Shown piece by piece: positions 1-7,016 of a stretch of DNA of 11,020 bases. The DNA lies in the NCBI GenBank assembly GCA_934486495.1, contig CAKSPW010000069.1:1-11020 (forward strand), in the 5' to 3' direction. Numbering within the stretch: position 1 is the stretch's first letter; each line of letters begins with the position of its first letter. The stretch comes from an uncultured Clostridia bacterium. GTDB lineage: Bacteria > Bacillota > Clostridia > UBA1381. Under the pieces are notes generated by a model. It worked only from the letters and a program-made list of their open reading frames with translations. It ran no database searches and was not told where the DNA came from. The position numbers and the translations under genes were made by a program.

Positions 1-67
1 GGATACACCTCAGATCAGAGGTATGATCAACAAGGTTACACATCTTGTAGAAGTAGAAGAAAACTAA
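1..67 (+). CDS. rpmD: Large ribosomal subunit protein uL30, 3' end only
   Basis: Only the last 21 codons are present. They read in the frame starting at base 2 and end at TAA 65-67. The visible tail, DTPQIRGMINKVTHLVEVEE plus a final Asn, matches the C-terminus of bacterial L30, where a conserved 'TPQIRGMI' segment precedes a short hydrophobic strand. L30 is a small 50S protein, and in this operon it normally lies between rpsE and rplO, which fits the next gene. The gene is cut by the window edge and there is no sign that it is broken. Identification rests on this short tail plus synteny. Confidence 0.9.
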   Translation, partial: DTPQIRGMINKVTHLVEVEEN

Positions 68-92
68 ATATTGATATAAGGAGGTGCACGAA

Positions 93-533
93 ATGAGATT
101 AGACGAACTTAAACCGGCTGAGGGTTCCGCATTTGCCGTTAAAAGGGTAGGTCGCGGTATCGGTTCAGGTACGGGTAAGACATCCGGTAAAGGTCATAAG
201 GGTCAGAATGCTCGTTCGGGCGGCGGTGTAAGACCGGGCTTCGAGGGCGGACAGATGCCGATTTACAGACGTTTGCCCAAACGTGGATTTAAGAATATAT
301 TTGCTAAGAAATATGTTACTATAAATGTCGATGCTCTTGAAGTTTTTGAGGACGGTACGGAAATCACTGAAGCTTTGCTTAAGGAAAAGGGTATCATCTC
401 AAAGACACTCGATGGTGTTAAATTGCTTGGTAGAGGCGAGCTTACAAAAAAGCTTAATGTTAAAGTAACAGGCTACACAGGCAGTGCTAAAGAGAAAATA
501 GAAAAGGCAGGCGGAAAGGCAGAGGTGATGTAA
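93..533 (+). CDS. rplO: Large ribosomal subunit protein uL15
   Basis: Encodes 146 residues, the usual bacterial L15 length. L15 is an early-to-mid assembly 50S protein bound to 23S rRNA. The N-terminal third has the typical Gly/Arg/Lys-rich extension (RVGRGIGSGTGKTSGKGHKG), followed by the conserved 'GGVRPGFEGGQMPIYRRLPKRGF' region and a globular C-terminus ending in the GGKAE motif. The start is taken as ATG 93, six bases after the ribosome binding site AAGGAGGTG (78-86). An in-frame GTG at 84 lies inside that site and adds three residues (MHE) before the normal MRLDELKPAEG, so it is very unlikely to be used. The gene sits 25 bases after rpmD, and secY starts one base after its stop, suggesting translational coupling. 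Confidence 0.97.
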   Translation: MRLDELKPAEGSAFAVKRVGRGIGSGTGKTSGKGHKGQNARSGGGVRPGFEGGQMPIYRRLPKRGFKNIFAKKYVTINVDALEVFEDGTEITEALLKEKGIISKTLDGVKLLGRGELTKKLNVKVTGYTGSAKEKIEKAGGKAEVM

Positions 534-534
534 A

Positions 535-1866
535 GTGTTAGATACTTTTAAAAACGCTTTTAAAATTCCCGATTTAAGACGTAGAATTTTTTTCACCTTG
601 TTAATGCTTATCGTCTTCAGATTTGGAGCACATATTCCTGTTCCTTATCTGAGCCCGGATGCAATGAGCCAGTTTTTGGGCGGCGGCGGACTCGACTTGT
701 TCAGTCTGTTTGACGTATTTACCGGTGGTGCATTCTCGAATGCAACCGTTATGGCTCTCGGTGTTTCACCGTATATCAACGCATCAATCATTGTTCAGCT
801 TCTTACTGTTGCTATTCCCGCACTTGAGAGAATGGCAAAGGAAGGCCTTGAGGGCAGAAAGAAGATTAACAAAATTACGAGATATCTCGGAATTGCGCTT
901 GCGCTTATCCAAGGTGCAGGCTTGTATGTTACACTTTATAACATGGGCATACAGAACAAAATCACAACAATTACACAAACAAACGCTCTCGGCTTCTCGG
1001 TAATTGTGCTGACATTTACTGCCGGCACGGCATTTATCGTTTGGCTCGGTGAAATCATCACCGAAAAGGGACTCGGTAACGGTGTATCAATGATTATCTT
1101 TGCCGGTATCGTTTCGAGAATACCTGCTGCCATCGGCGCTGTATATAAGCAGTTCTTCGGTGACGGAGCAAGCGTTAAGGATGTAGTTATTGTTGCATGT
1201 ATTGTAGCATTCGTTGTTGCGGCTATCGCTTTTGTTGTTCTTTTCAACATGGCTGAAAGACGCGTTCCGGTACAGTACGCAAAGCGTGTTGTCGGAAGAA
1301 GAATGTACGGCGGTCAGTCAACAAATATTCCTATAAAGGTAGTAAGCGGCGGAGTTATGCCGATTATCTTTGCATCGAGTATTATGGCTTTCCCGTCAAC
1401 AATCGTAAGACTTCTTACGGGAGGAAATATTCCTCAGAGCGGAATAGGCTACACGCTTTTGTCAATGCTTTCGGCAGGCTACGGCGCGTGGTGGTCGGAT
1501 GTTGTTTACTCCGTACTTTACTTCCTGCTCATAATATTCTTCACTTATTTCTATGCTTCAATCCAATATAATCCGATTGAAATAGCAAATAACATTAAGA
1601 AGAACGGCGGATTTATTCCGGCTATTAGACCGGGTAAACCGACAAGCGATTATATATTCAAGGTTTCAAACAGACTTAACTTTGCAGGCGCGCTTTTCCT
1701 TGGCGTCGTTGCAATAATGCCTGTTATAGCCGGTGCAATATTCAAAATCCCTTCACTTCAAATCGGCGGTACTTCGCTTTTGATTATGGAAGGTGTTGCA
1801 CTTGAAACGGTACAGCAGATAGAGTCTCAGATGGTTATGAGACACTATAAAGGCTTCCTTGAATAA
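535..1866 (+). CDS. secY: Protein translocase channel subunit SecY
   Basis: Encodes 443 residues, full length for SecY, the central ten-helix subunit of the SecYEG channel that moves unfolded proteins across, or inserts them into, the cytoplasmic membrane. Visible signatures are the N-terminal 'IPDLRRRIFFTLLML' entry into helix 1, the plug-region motif SQFLGGGGLDLFSLFDVFTG, and the cytosolic loop AERRVPVQYAKRVVGRR. The IRPGKPTSDYI loop places R365 where the functionally important loop arginine of E. coli SecY sits. The start is GTG 535, with GAGGTGA at 522-528 inside the end of rplO, so translation is probably coupled. SecY between rplO and adk is standard in Bacillota. The run of hydrophobic segments is complete and uninterrupted. 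Confidence 0.98.
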   Translation: MLDTFKNAFKIPDLRRRIFFTLLMLIVFRFGAHIPVPYLSPDAMSQFLGGGGLDLFSLFDVFTGGAFSNATVMALGVSPYINASIIVQLLTVAIPALERMAKEGLEGRKKINKITRYLGIALALIQGAGLYVTLYNMGIQNKITTITQTNALGFSVIVLTFTAGTAFIVWLGEIITEKGLGNGVSMIIFAGIVSRIPAAIGAVYKQFFGDGASVKDVVIVACIVAFVVAAIAFVVLFNMAERRVPVQYAKRVVGRRMYGGQSTNIPIKVVSGGVMPIIFASSIMAFPSTIVRLLTGGNIPQSGIGYTLLSMLSAGYGAWWSDVVYSVLYFLLIIFFTYFYASIQYNPIEIANNIKKNGGFIPAIRPGKPTSDYIFKVSNRLNFAGALFLGVVAIMPVIAGAIFKIPSLQIGGTSLLIMEGVALETVQQIESQMVMRHYKGFLE

Positions 1867-1884
1867 TTTTTGTGAGGTGCGACC

Positions 1885-2523
1885 ATGAATTTAATTTTAA
1901 TGGGACCTCCCGGTGCCGGTAAGGGTACACAGGGAGAAATACTTGCAGATAAGCTTGGTATACAAACAATTTCTACCGGACTTATGCTCAGAGGAGCAAT
2001 AAAGGAAGGTACGGAAATTGGGAAAATTGCAGCCGAATATATAAATGACGGCAAGCTCGTTCCCGATGACGTTATTGTAGGCGTTGTAAAAGAAAGACTT
2101 TCAAAGCCGGATGTTGAAAAAGGCTTTATACTCGACGGTTTTCCGAGAACGCTCGCTCAGGCAAGAGCTCTCACACAGACGGGTATAAAAATCGACAAGG
2201 TATTGTGTATAGACGTTGATGACGACGTTATTGTTGAAAGACTTTCTTCAAGAAGAGAGTGCTCGGGCTGCGGTGTTCCGTATAACGTAATCTCAAACAA
2301 ACCGCAAAAGGATGGCGTTTGCGACAAGTGCGGCGCCGACCTTATACAAAGAGCCGATGATGTTCCCGAAACAATTCAAAACAGACTCCGTGTTTATCAC
2401 GAGGAAACAGAGCCTATTTTGAACTATTACAAGGAAATGGGACTTTTGACTGTTGCTCACGGTCAGGATCGCCTCGAGGACACTGTTAAATGTGTAATGG
2501 CGGCTTTGGGAATTGAGGAGTAA
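1885..2523 (+). CDS. adk: Adenylate kinase, long form with zinc-binding LID
   Basis: Encodes 212 residues. It catalyses ATP + AMP to 2 ADP in the cytoplasm and balances adenine nucleotides. The P-loop GPPGAGKGT lies at residues 7-15. The AMP-binding region follows (STGLMLRGAI, then LDGFPRT), with the LID domain at about 120-160. The LID carries two CxxC pairs, C126/C129 and C146/C149, the four-cysteine zinc site known from Gram-positive adenylate kinases; it stabilises the fold and is not catalytic. RRADD-type LID residues appear as 'IQRADD'. The first 'STG' segment has Leu where many family members have Asp (STGDMLR), giving STGLMLR, a small departure worth noting. ATG 1885 follows GAGGTG (1874-1879). 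The gene lies 18 bases after secY. Confidence 0.97.
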   Translation: MNLILMGPPGAGKGTQGEILADKLGIQTISTGLMLRGAIKEGTEIGKIAAEYINDGKLVPDDVIVGVVKERLSKPDVEKGFILDGFPRTLAQARALTQTGIKIDKVLCIDVDDDVIVERLSSRRECSGCGVPYNVISNKPQKDGVCDKCGADLIQRADDVPETIQNRLRVYHEETEPILNYYKEMGLLTVAHGQDRLEDTVKCVMAALGIEE

Positions 2524-2528
2524 TTGTA

Positions 2529-3275
2529 ATGATAACAATTAAATCTGCACATCAGATAGAAAAAATGCGCGAGGCATGCAGAATAACGGCCGGAGCGCTT
2601 GAGCTTATCGAAAAGCATATTAAGCCGGGAGTTTCAACGGCACAGCTTGATGAAATTGCTCATAAATATATTTTGTCTGAGGGTGCAATACCGAATTTCC
2701 TGCACTATGAGGGTTATCCGGCGAGCATATGTGCGTCGGTAAATGATGAGGTAGTGCATGGAATACCGAATAAGCATACGATTTTGCGTGAGGGAGATAT
2801 AATAAGCATCGATATGGGCGCTGTGAAGGACGGCTATAACGGTGACGCCGCAAGAACATTTGCGGTTGGAAAAATATCCGACGAAGCGCAAAGGCTTATT
2901 GATGTAACACGCCAAAGCTTCTTTGAGGGCGTGAAGCATTTAAAGCATGGTGCCAAATTAGGCGATGTTTCTTATGCAATCCAAAGCTATGTTGAGGATA
3001 ACGGCTTTTCGGTTGTAAGAGATTTGGTGGGACACGGCATAGGTCAAAAACTGCATGAAGATCCGCAGGTTCCGAACTTCGGTCATAAGGGCAGAGGAGT
3101 AAAGCTCGCTGCCGGCATGACTCTTGCGATTGAACCGATGGTTAATGCCGGAGATTACGATGTATGCGTGCTTGATGATGACTGGACTGTTGTCACATCC
3201 GACGGCAGCCTGTCGGCTCACTATGAAAACACCGTACTCATCACTAAGGATGGCTACGAAATCCTCACGAGGTGA
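2529..3275 (+). CDS. map: Methionine aminopeptidase, type I
   Basis: Encodes 248 residues, the compact type I form without an N-terminal extension or the type II insertion. It removes the initiator methionine from nascent proteins when the second residue is small, working at the ribosome exit. The five metal ligands of the pita-bread fold are all present: D95 (SIDMG), D106 (NGDAARTF), H169 (VGHGIG), E202 (AIEPM) and E233 (HYENT). The substrate-site histidine H77 (EVVHGIP) is also present. ATG 2529 lies eight bases after GAGGAG (2515-2520) in the end of adk. The stop TGA 3273-3275 lies within the ribosome binding site of the next gene, so the two are likely coupled. Confidence 0.98.
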   Translation: MITIKSAHQIEKMREACRITAGALELIEKHIKPGVSTAQLDEIAHKYILSEGAIPNFLHYEGYPASICASVNDEVVHGIPNKHTILREGDIISIDMGAVKDGYNGDAARTFAVGKISDEAQRLIDVTRQSFFEGVKHLKHGAKLGDVSYAIQSYVEDNGFSVVRDLVGHGIGQKLHEDPQVPNFGHKGRGVKLAAGMTLAIEPMVNAGDYDVCVLDDDWTVVTSDGSLSAHYENTVLITKDGYEILTR

Positions 3276-3280
3276 TCGGT

Positions 3281-3541
3281 ATGGAAAAGCTTGAAGGTAT
3301 TATTGTCAGGTCAAAGGCAGGGCGTGATAAGGGCGATTTGTTCGTAATTCTAAAAGAAGAAGACGAATACGTCTATATTGCAAACGGTGAGCTGAGAAAG
3401 GTTGACCGACCTAAAAAGAAAAAGCTCAAGCACCTTCAATTAACAGGTTATAAATCCGAGTTTATAGCGGCTAAGCTTGTCGCCGGCGGAGTTACTAACC
3501 GAGAGGTGCGTAAAGCATTAGCGGAATATTCTGAAAAATAG
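3281..3541 (+). CDS. KOW-domain RNA-binding protein, L14e/L6e/L27e-like (YbzG-type)
   Basis: Encodes a small basic protein of 86 residues. Residues about 5-52 resemble a KOW motif: GIIVRSKAGRDKGDLFVIL, a Gly-centred beta turn, then an acidic stretch and the basic KKKKLKHL. The rest is a short helical tail. Proteins of this type (the group that includes eukaryotic/archaeal L14e) sit between map and infA in many Bacillota, where Bacillus subtilis has ybzG. Its exact role is not established to my knowledge; rRNA or ribosome binding is inferred from the KOW fold and the operon. ATG 3281 is preferred, with GAGGTGA (3269-3275) five bases upstream. GTG 3272 would overlap that site and add only three residues. 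The map stop codon overlaps its ribosome binding site. Confidence 0.88.
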   Translation: MEKLEGIIVRSKAGRDKGDLFVILKEEDEYVYIANGELRKVDRPKKKKLKHLQLTGYKSEFIAAKLVAGGVTNREVRKALAEYSEK

Positions 3542-3556
3542 CAGGAGGTAGTTTCT

Positions 3557-3775
3557 GTGGCTAAGGATGATGTATTGGAACTTGAGGGGACGGTTGTTGA
3601 AACTCTTCCCAACGCAATGTTTAAAGTAGAGCTTGAAAATGGGCATCAGGTGCTTGCACATATTTCAGGCAAGTTAAGAATGAACTTCATTAAAATTCTT
3701 CCGGGCGATAAGGTAACTCTTGAGATGAGTCCTTACGATTTGTCAAGAGGAAGAATAACATGGCGTTCAAAGTAA
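3557..3775 (+). CDS. infA: Translation initiation factor IF-1
   Basis: Encodes 72 residues, the standard IF-1 length. IF-1 is an OB-fold protein that occupies the 30S A site during initiation and works with IF-2 and IF-3. The whole sequence is canonical: a MAKDDVLELEGTVVETLPNA start, FKVELENGHQVLAHISGK, and the end SPYDLSRGRITWR. Translation starts at GTG 3557, eight bases after AGGAGG (3543-3548). No in-frame ATG could replace it without removing the first strand. It lies 15 bases after the KOW gene and 17 before rpmJ, the usual Bacillota order. Confidence 0.98.
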   Translation: MAKDDVLELEGTVVETLPNAMFKVELENGHQVLAHISGKLRMNFIKILPGDKVTLEMSPYDLSRGRITWRSK

Positions 3776-3792
3776 ATTAGGAGGTAATTGAA

Positions 3793-3906
3793 ATGAAAGT
3801 ACGTCCGTCAGTAAAGCCGATGTGTGAAAAGTGCAAGGTTATAAAAAGAAAAGGCAAAATAATGGTTATTTGCGAAAACCCTAAGCACAAGCAAAAGCAA
3901 GGCTGA
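3793..3906 (+). CDS. rpmJ: Large ribosomal subunit protein bL36, zinc-ribbon (C+) form
   Basis: Encodes 37 residues (MKVRPSVKPMCEKCKVIKRK..., ending HKQKQG), the exact usual length of bacterial L36. It is the smallest 50S protein and binds domain V of 23S rRNA. The zinc ligands C11, C14, C27 and H32 are all present, so this is the zinc-containing form. ATG 3793 follows AGGAGG (3779-3784) by eight bases. It is the last gene before the 183-base gap that precedes rpsM. Confidence 0.97.
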   Translation: MKVRPSVKPMCEKCKVIKRKGKIMVICENPKHKQKQG

Positions 3907-4089
3907 TTGTAAGTTTTGTCTGCAAAATCAGACAGCAAGATTTGTTTATGACTTGTTTAAGCGCGGCTGCCGATTATGTCGGTACTTATGCGAGTTGTTT
4001 ATATTACACGGCGCCGATACTGCTTCGGCGCAGTACCACCGTTTGTAAAGGTGGCAGGAACAGAGAATTTATGGAGGTGTAAAAGCACA
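3907..4089 (+). promoter_or_regulatory. Structured leader region upstream of rpsM (candidate autoregulatory site)
   Basis: This 183-base gap is the longest inside the r-protein cluster and contains several possible hairpins. GTCTG/CAGAC pairs at 3918-3922/3929-3933; it competes with TTTTG/CAAAA at 3914-3918/3923-3927. TGCCGA/TCGGTA pairs at 3968-3973/3979-3984 with one G-U pair. GCGCCGA/TCGGCGC pairs at 4011-4017/4025-4031, seven perfect pairs and the strongest. CCACC/GGTGG pairs at 4036-4040/4050-4054. The rpsM ribosome binding site GGAGGTG follows at 4073-4079. None of the hairpins has a U-tract, so termination is not indicated. In E. coli, S4 represses this operon through a leader pseudoknot just before rpsM. 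A similar role here is inference from position only. I see no convincing promoter. Confidence 0.45.
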
Positions 4090-4458
4090 ATGGCAAGAAT
4101 AGCAGGTGTTGACTTACCAAGAGAAAAGAGAGTTGAAGTCGGACTTACCTATATTTACGGTATCGGTCTTAAAAGCTCCCAGAAAATATTGGCTGAAACC
4201 GGTATAAATCCCGATACAAGAGTTAAAGACCTTACAGAGGGAGACGTAAGTAAGCTCAGAGAAATAATTGATAACCAATACACCGTTGAAGGCGATCTTA
4301 GACGTCAGCTTGCTCTTGATATAAAGAGATTGATGGAAATCGGTTGCTTCAGAGGTGTAAGACACAGAAAGGGTCTTCCTGTTCGCGGTCAGAACACGAA
4401 GAACAATGCAAGAACCCGCAAGGGCCCCAAAAAGGCGGCGGCTAGCAAGAAGAAATAA
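4090..4458 (+). CDS. rpsM: Small ribosomal subunit protein uS13
   Basis: Encodes 122 residues, normal for S13, a 30S head protein that forms inter-subunit bridges and contacts P-site tRNA through its basic tail. The start MARIAGVDLPREKRVEVGLTYIYGIG and the helix-hairpin-helix region are canonical. The 'RGVRHRKGLPVRGQNTKNNARTRKG' segment and the Lys-rich tail are also as expected. The reading frame stays open upstream to 3976, but those 38 extra residues have no family match, and the ribosome binding site GGAGGTG (4073-4079) points to ATG 4090. First gene of the alpha-operon half: rpsM-rpsK-rpsD-rpoA-rplQ. Confidence 0.98.
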   Translation: MARIAGVDLPREKRVEVGLTYIYGIGLKSSQKILAETGINPDTRVKDLTEGDVSKLREIIDNQYTVEGDLRRQLALDIKRLMEIGCFRGVRHRKGLPVRGQNTKNNARTRKGPKKAAASKKK

Positions 4459-4473
4459 GGGAGGATAAGCTAA

Positions 4474-4872
4474 ATGGCTAAGGTAGCTAAGAAGAACACA
4501 CGTACAAGACGTCGTGACAGAAAGAATATCGAAAAAGGCGCAGCACATATCCGCTCAACCTTCAATAATACAATAGTTACGATTACAGATACGGCAGGAA
4601 ATGCTATTTCATGGGCAAGTGCGGGCGGTCTTGGATTCAGAGGCTCAAGAAAAAGCACACCGTTTGCTGCTCAAACAGCTGCAGAAACAGCTGCAAAGGC
4701 TGCAATGGAGCATGGAATGAAAACTGTTGAAGTTTACGTTAAGGGACCGGGCGCAGGTCGTGAAGCTGCAATCCGTGCGCTTCAGGCAGCTGGTCTTGAA
4801 GTAAACATGATCAAGGACGTAACTCCTATTCCTCATAACGGCTGCAGACCGCCGAAAAGAAGAAGAGTTTGA
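4474..4872 (+). CDS. rpsK: Small ribosomal subunit protein uS11
   Basis: Encodes 132 residues, close to the family length. S11 is a 30S platform protein near the mRNA exit and E site. After a basic N-terminal tail (KKNTRTRRRDRKNIEKG) come the conserved AHIRSTFNNTIVTITD, the GFRGSRKSTPFAAQ motif, and the invariant end PHNGCRPPKRRRV. ATG 4474 follows GGAGG (4460-4464). It is 15 bases after rpsM and 26 before rpsD. Some antisense open frames overlap it but none is credible. Confidence 0.98.
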   Translation: MAKVAKKNTRTRRRDRKNIEKGAAHIRSTFNNTIVTITDTAGNAISWASAGGLGFRGSRKSTPFAAQTAAETAAKAAMEHGMKTVEVYVKGPGAGREAAIRALQAAGLEVNMIKDVTPIPHNGCRPPKRRRV

Positions 4873-4898
4873 TTTTTGTATGAAGGAGGAAAAGTTAA

Positions 4899-5492
4899 AT
4901 GGCTAAGAATACGCAGCCCGTTTTAAAAAGATGTAAGACTTTGGGTATAGAGCCGACTGTTATGGGTATTGATAAATCATCAAACAGAAACCCGAAGCAG
5001 AGCAGAAAAAAGCAGAGCGAATACGGTATGCAGCTTACTGAAAAGCAAAAGGTTAAGTTCATATACGGCGTTTTGGAAAAACAGTTCAGAAAATACTATG
5101 TAATGGCAACAAAGAGACAGGGCATTACAGGTACTATGCTTCTTCAAATTCTCGAATCTCGTTTGGATAACGTAGTTTTCCGTTTGGGACTCGCTAACAC
5201 AAGAAGAGAAGCAAGACAGATTGTAAACCACGGTCATATTCTTGTGAACGGTCACAGAGTTGACATCCCGTCATACCTCGTTAAGCAAGGCGACGTAATT
5301 ACGGTTAAAGAGAAAACCAAGAATTCTGACAGAATGAAGGATATTGTTGAGGCAAATTCTTCAAGAGGAATTCCCAAGTGGTTAGACATGGATAAGAATA
5401 CTCTTACAGGTAAGGTTGTTCGTCTGGCTGAGAGAGAGGATATTGATTTCGACGTTCAGGAACACTTAATCGTAGAATTGTATTCTAAATAA
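4899..5492 (+). CDS. rpsD: Small ribosomal subunit protein uS4, zinc-free form
   Basis: Encodes 197 residues. S4 nucleates 30S assembly by binding the 16S five-way junction, helps shape the mRNA entry tunnel, and in several bacteria represses its own synthesis. The central domain (RQGITGTMLLQILESRLDNVVFRLGLANTRREARQ) and the S4 RNA-binding domain (IVNHGHILVNGHRVDIPSYLVKQGDVI) are clear. The N-terminus has a single Cys (C12), so the four-cysteine zinc knuckle of zinc-type S4 is absent. ATG 4899 follows AAGGAGGA (4883-4890). In B. subtilis rpsD lies elsewhere with its own leader; here it is inside the alpha operon as in E. coli and many Clostridia, so any S4 feedback could act on this operon. 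Confidence 0.97.
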   Translation: MAKNTQPVLKRCKTLGIEPTVMGIDKSSNRNPKQSRKKQSEYGMQLTEKQKVKFIYGVLEKQFRKYYVMATKRQGITGTMLLQILESRLDNVVFRLGLANTRREARQIVNHGHILVNGHRVDIPSYLVKQGDVITVKEKTKNSDRMKDIVEANSSRGIPKWLDMDKNTLTGKVVRLAEREDIDFDVQEHLIVELYSK

Positions 5493-5555
5493 TAGATACA
5501 TGTTACCCTCGGTAAGTGGATATTTATATATGATTGTCAGAAGGAGGGTTCTCGA

Positions 5556-6506
5556 ATGATTGAAATGGAAAAGCCCAGAATAGAGCGTGAAGAGGTTGAT
5601 ATTGAAAGAGGATACGGTCGTTTCAGCATGACGGATCTTGAAAGAGGTTATGCAACAACAATCGGAAATTCTCTCAGAAGAATACTTCTTTCTTCACTCC
5701 CCGGAGCCGCTGTAACTTCCATAAAGGTTGAGGGCGTGCAGCACGAATTTTCGACTGTTCCGGGTGTGACTGAGGATATAACCGAGATTATACTGAACTT
5801 AAAGCAGCTTGCAGTTAAGCTGCATTGTGATGTACCTAAGACAGTGATTATAGAAGCAAAGGGAGCTTGCGAAATTACGGCAGGAGATATAAAGTGCGAT
5901 GACGAGGTTGAAATTTTCAACCCCGACTTGCACATTGCAACTCTCAACGAGGACGCAAATCTTTATATGGAAATAACGCTCCAGCGCGGCAGAGGCTATG
6001 TTTCTGCCGACAAGAATAAGGCTGCAATGCAGTCCGCTATCGGTGTTATTCCGGTTGACTCTATATACACACCTGTTAAAAAGGTGAATTACACAGTTGA
6101 AAACGTCAGAAGCGGACAGTATCTTGACCGCGAAAAGCTGACTGTTGAGGTGTGGACAAATAAGACAACAAAGCCTGATGAAGCAGTCAGTCTTGCTGCA
6201 AAGCTTATGAATGACCTGCTGAGAATGTTTGTTGATTTGTCGGAAGAGGCAAAGGACAGAGAGGTTATTGTTGAGCGTGAGGTAACGAAGAAGGAAAAAG
6301 TTCTTGAGATGACTATCGAAGAGCTTGATCTTTCCGTTCGTTCTTACAACTGTCTTAAGCGTGCAGGTATCAATACTGTTGAAGACCTTACAAATAAATC
6401 CGAAGAGGATATGATGAAGGTAAGAAATCTTGGTAAGAAGTCGCTTGAAGAAGTTATAAACAAATTATTAGGCTTAGGTCTTGTTCTCAAAAAAGAAGAG
6501 GACTAA
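5556..6506 (+). CDS. rpoA: DNA-directed RNA polymerase alpha subunit
   Basis: Encodes 316 residues, the standard size. The N-terminal domain (about 1-235) dimerises and scaffolds beta and beta'; it shows the conserved FSMTDLERGYATTIGNSLRRILLSS and VPGVTEDITEIILNLK. A charged linker follows, then a C-terminal domain (about 250-312) with the helix-hairpin-helix fold that binds UP elements and activators. R262 in 'LSVRSYNCLKRAGI' corresponds to E. coli R265, the main DNA-contact residue, and the downstream KVRNLGKKSLEEV is also conserved. ATG 5556 is seven bases after AAGGAGGG (5541-5548). A 63-base gap separates it from rpsD; it holds only a very short TTACC/GGTAA inverted repeat, and I see no promoter. 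Confidence 0.98.
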   Translation: MIEMEKPRIEREEVDIERGYGRFSMTDLERGYATTIGNSLRRILLSSLPGAAVTSIKVEGVQHEFSTVPGVTEDITEIILNLKQLAVKLHCDVPKTVIIEAKGACEITAGDIKCDDEVEIFNPDLHIATLNEDANLYMEITLQRGRGYVSADKNKAAMQSAIGVIPVDSIYTPVKKVNYTVENVRSGQYLDREKLTVEVWTNKTTKPDEAVSLAAKLMNDLLRMFVDLSEEAKDREVIVEREVTKKEKVLEMTIEELDLSVRSYNCLKRAGINTVEDLTNKSEEDMMKVRNLGKKSLEEVINKLLGLGLVLKKEED

Positions 6507-6535
6507 GAGCTATTAACGGTAAGGAGGTACTATAA

Positions 6536-6898
6536 ATGCCGGGAACAAGAAAACTCGGTCGCCCGACCGATCAAAGAAGAGCTATGCTCAGAAATCTTGT
6601 TACAAGCTTCCTCGAAACAGGCAGAATTGAAACTACTGTTACAAGAGCTAAGGAAACAAGAAGCATGGCAGAAAAGATGATTACACTTGCAAAGAAGGCT
6701 AAGGCTGACAGCTCAGTAAGTCTTCATTGCCGTCGTCAGGCTCTTGAGTATATAACAAAAGAGGACGTTGTAACAAAGTTGTTCAGTGAGTATGCTGATA
6801 AGTATGCTGACAGAAACGGCGGATACACAAGAATATATCAAATCGGTCCGCGCCGCGGCGACAGTGCACCGATGGCAATACTTGAGCTTGTTGATTAA
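6536..6898 (+). CDS. rplQ: Large ribosomal subunit protein bL17
   Basis: Encodes 120 residues, the short L17 form. L17 lies near the polypeptide exit tunnel on the 50S subunit. The start MPGTRKLGRPTDQRRAMLRNLV, the motif GRIETTVTRAKETR, and the C-terminal YTRIYQIGPRRGDSAPMAILELV are canonical. ATG 6536 follows AAGGAGGT (6521-6528) by seven bases. It is the last gene of the superoperon. The genes often found next in Bacillota (ecfA1, ecfA2, ecfT, truA, rplM, rpsI) are not here. Confidence 0.98.
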   Translation: MPGTRKLGRPTDQRRAMLRNLVTSFLETGRIETTVTRAKETRSMAEKMITLAKKAKADSSVSLHCRRQALEYITKEDVVTKLFSEYADKYADRNGGYTRIYQIGPRRGDSAPMAILELVD

Positions 6899-6905
6899 TA
6901 AATTA

Positions 6906-6945
6906 TGCGGGGGCAGTTTGCAAAAATAGACAGACTTCCCCTGCA
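6906..6945 (+). other. Long imperfect hairpin after rplQ (possible transcript 3' end or processing site)
   Basis: Starting eight bases after the rplQ stop, TGCGGGGG (6906-6913) pairs with CCCCTGCA (6938-6945) including one G-U pair. Then, across one mismatch, AGTTTG (6915-6920) pairs with CAGACT (6931-6936), enclosing a ten-base loop. The stem is strong, but no U-run follows directly (AATTAAGACAAG), so it is not a textbook intrinsic terminator. It could mark an RNA 3' end, slow decay, or reduce read-through into rplS. Its function is inferred only. Confidence 0.5.
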
Positions 6946-6975
6946 AATTAAGACAAGAATTGTGTATTTACATTA

Positions 6976-7004
6976 TTGCATTTTTTATATTAATGTGATA
7001 TAAT
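6976..7004 (+). promoter_or_regulatory. Sigma-A-type promoter for rplS with extended -10
   Basis: TTGCAT (6976-6981) and TATAAT (6999-7004) are separated by 17 bases, and a TG at 6996-6997 gives the extended -10 form TGnTATAAT. The region is T/A-rich. Transcription would start near 7011, about 68 bases before the rplS ATG. This leaves room for the structured leader and makes rplS independent of the upstream operon. Confidence 0.8.
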
Positions 7005-7016
7005 AGATAATTAAAA

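Noticed and set aside
936..1250. Antisense open frame of 104 codons opposite secY
   Set aside because: It is a low-complexity Thr/Ile/Ala-rich translation, the usual mirror of hydrophobic membrane-protein codons.
3953..4005. Possible promoter inside the rpmJ-rpsM gap (TTGTTT with TTATGT, or TATATT near 4000)
   Set aside because: Spacings of 15 or 20 bases and poor matches at one or both boxes make this too weak to annotate.
3976..4089. In-frame N-terminal extension of rpsM (38 residues)
   Set aside because: S13 proteins start at MARIAGVDLP, and a good ribosome binding site precedes ATG 4090. The extension overlaps the hairpins and has no family-like sequence.
5503..5515. Short inverted repeat TTACC/GGTAA before rpoA
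   Set aside because: Only five pairs with a three-base loop and no U-tract; expected by chance in a 63-base gap.
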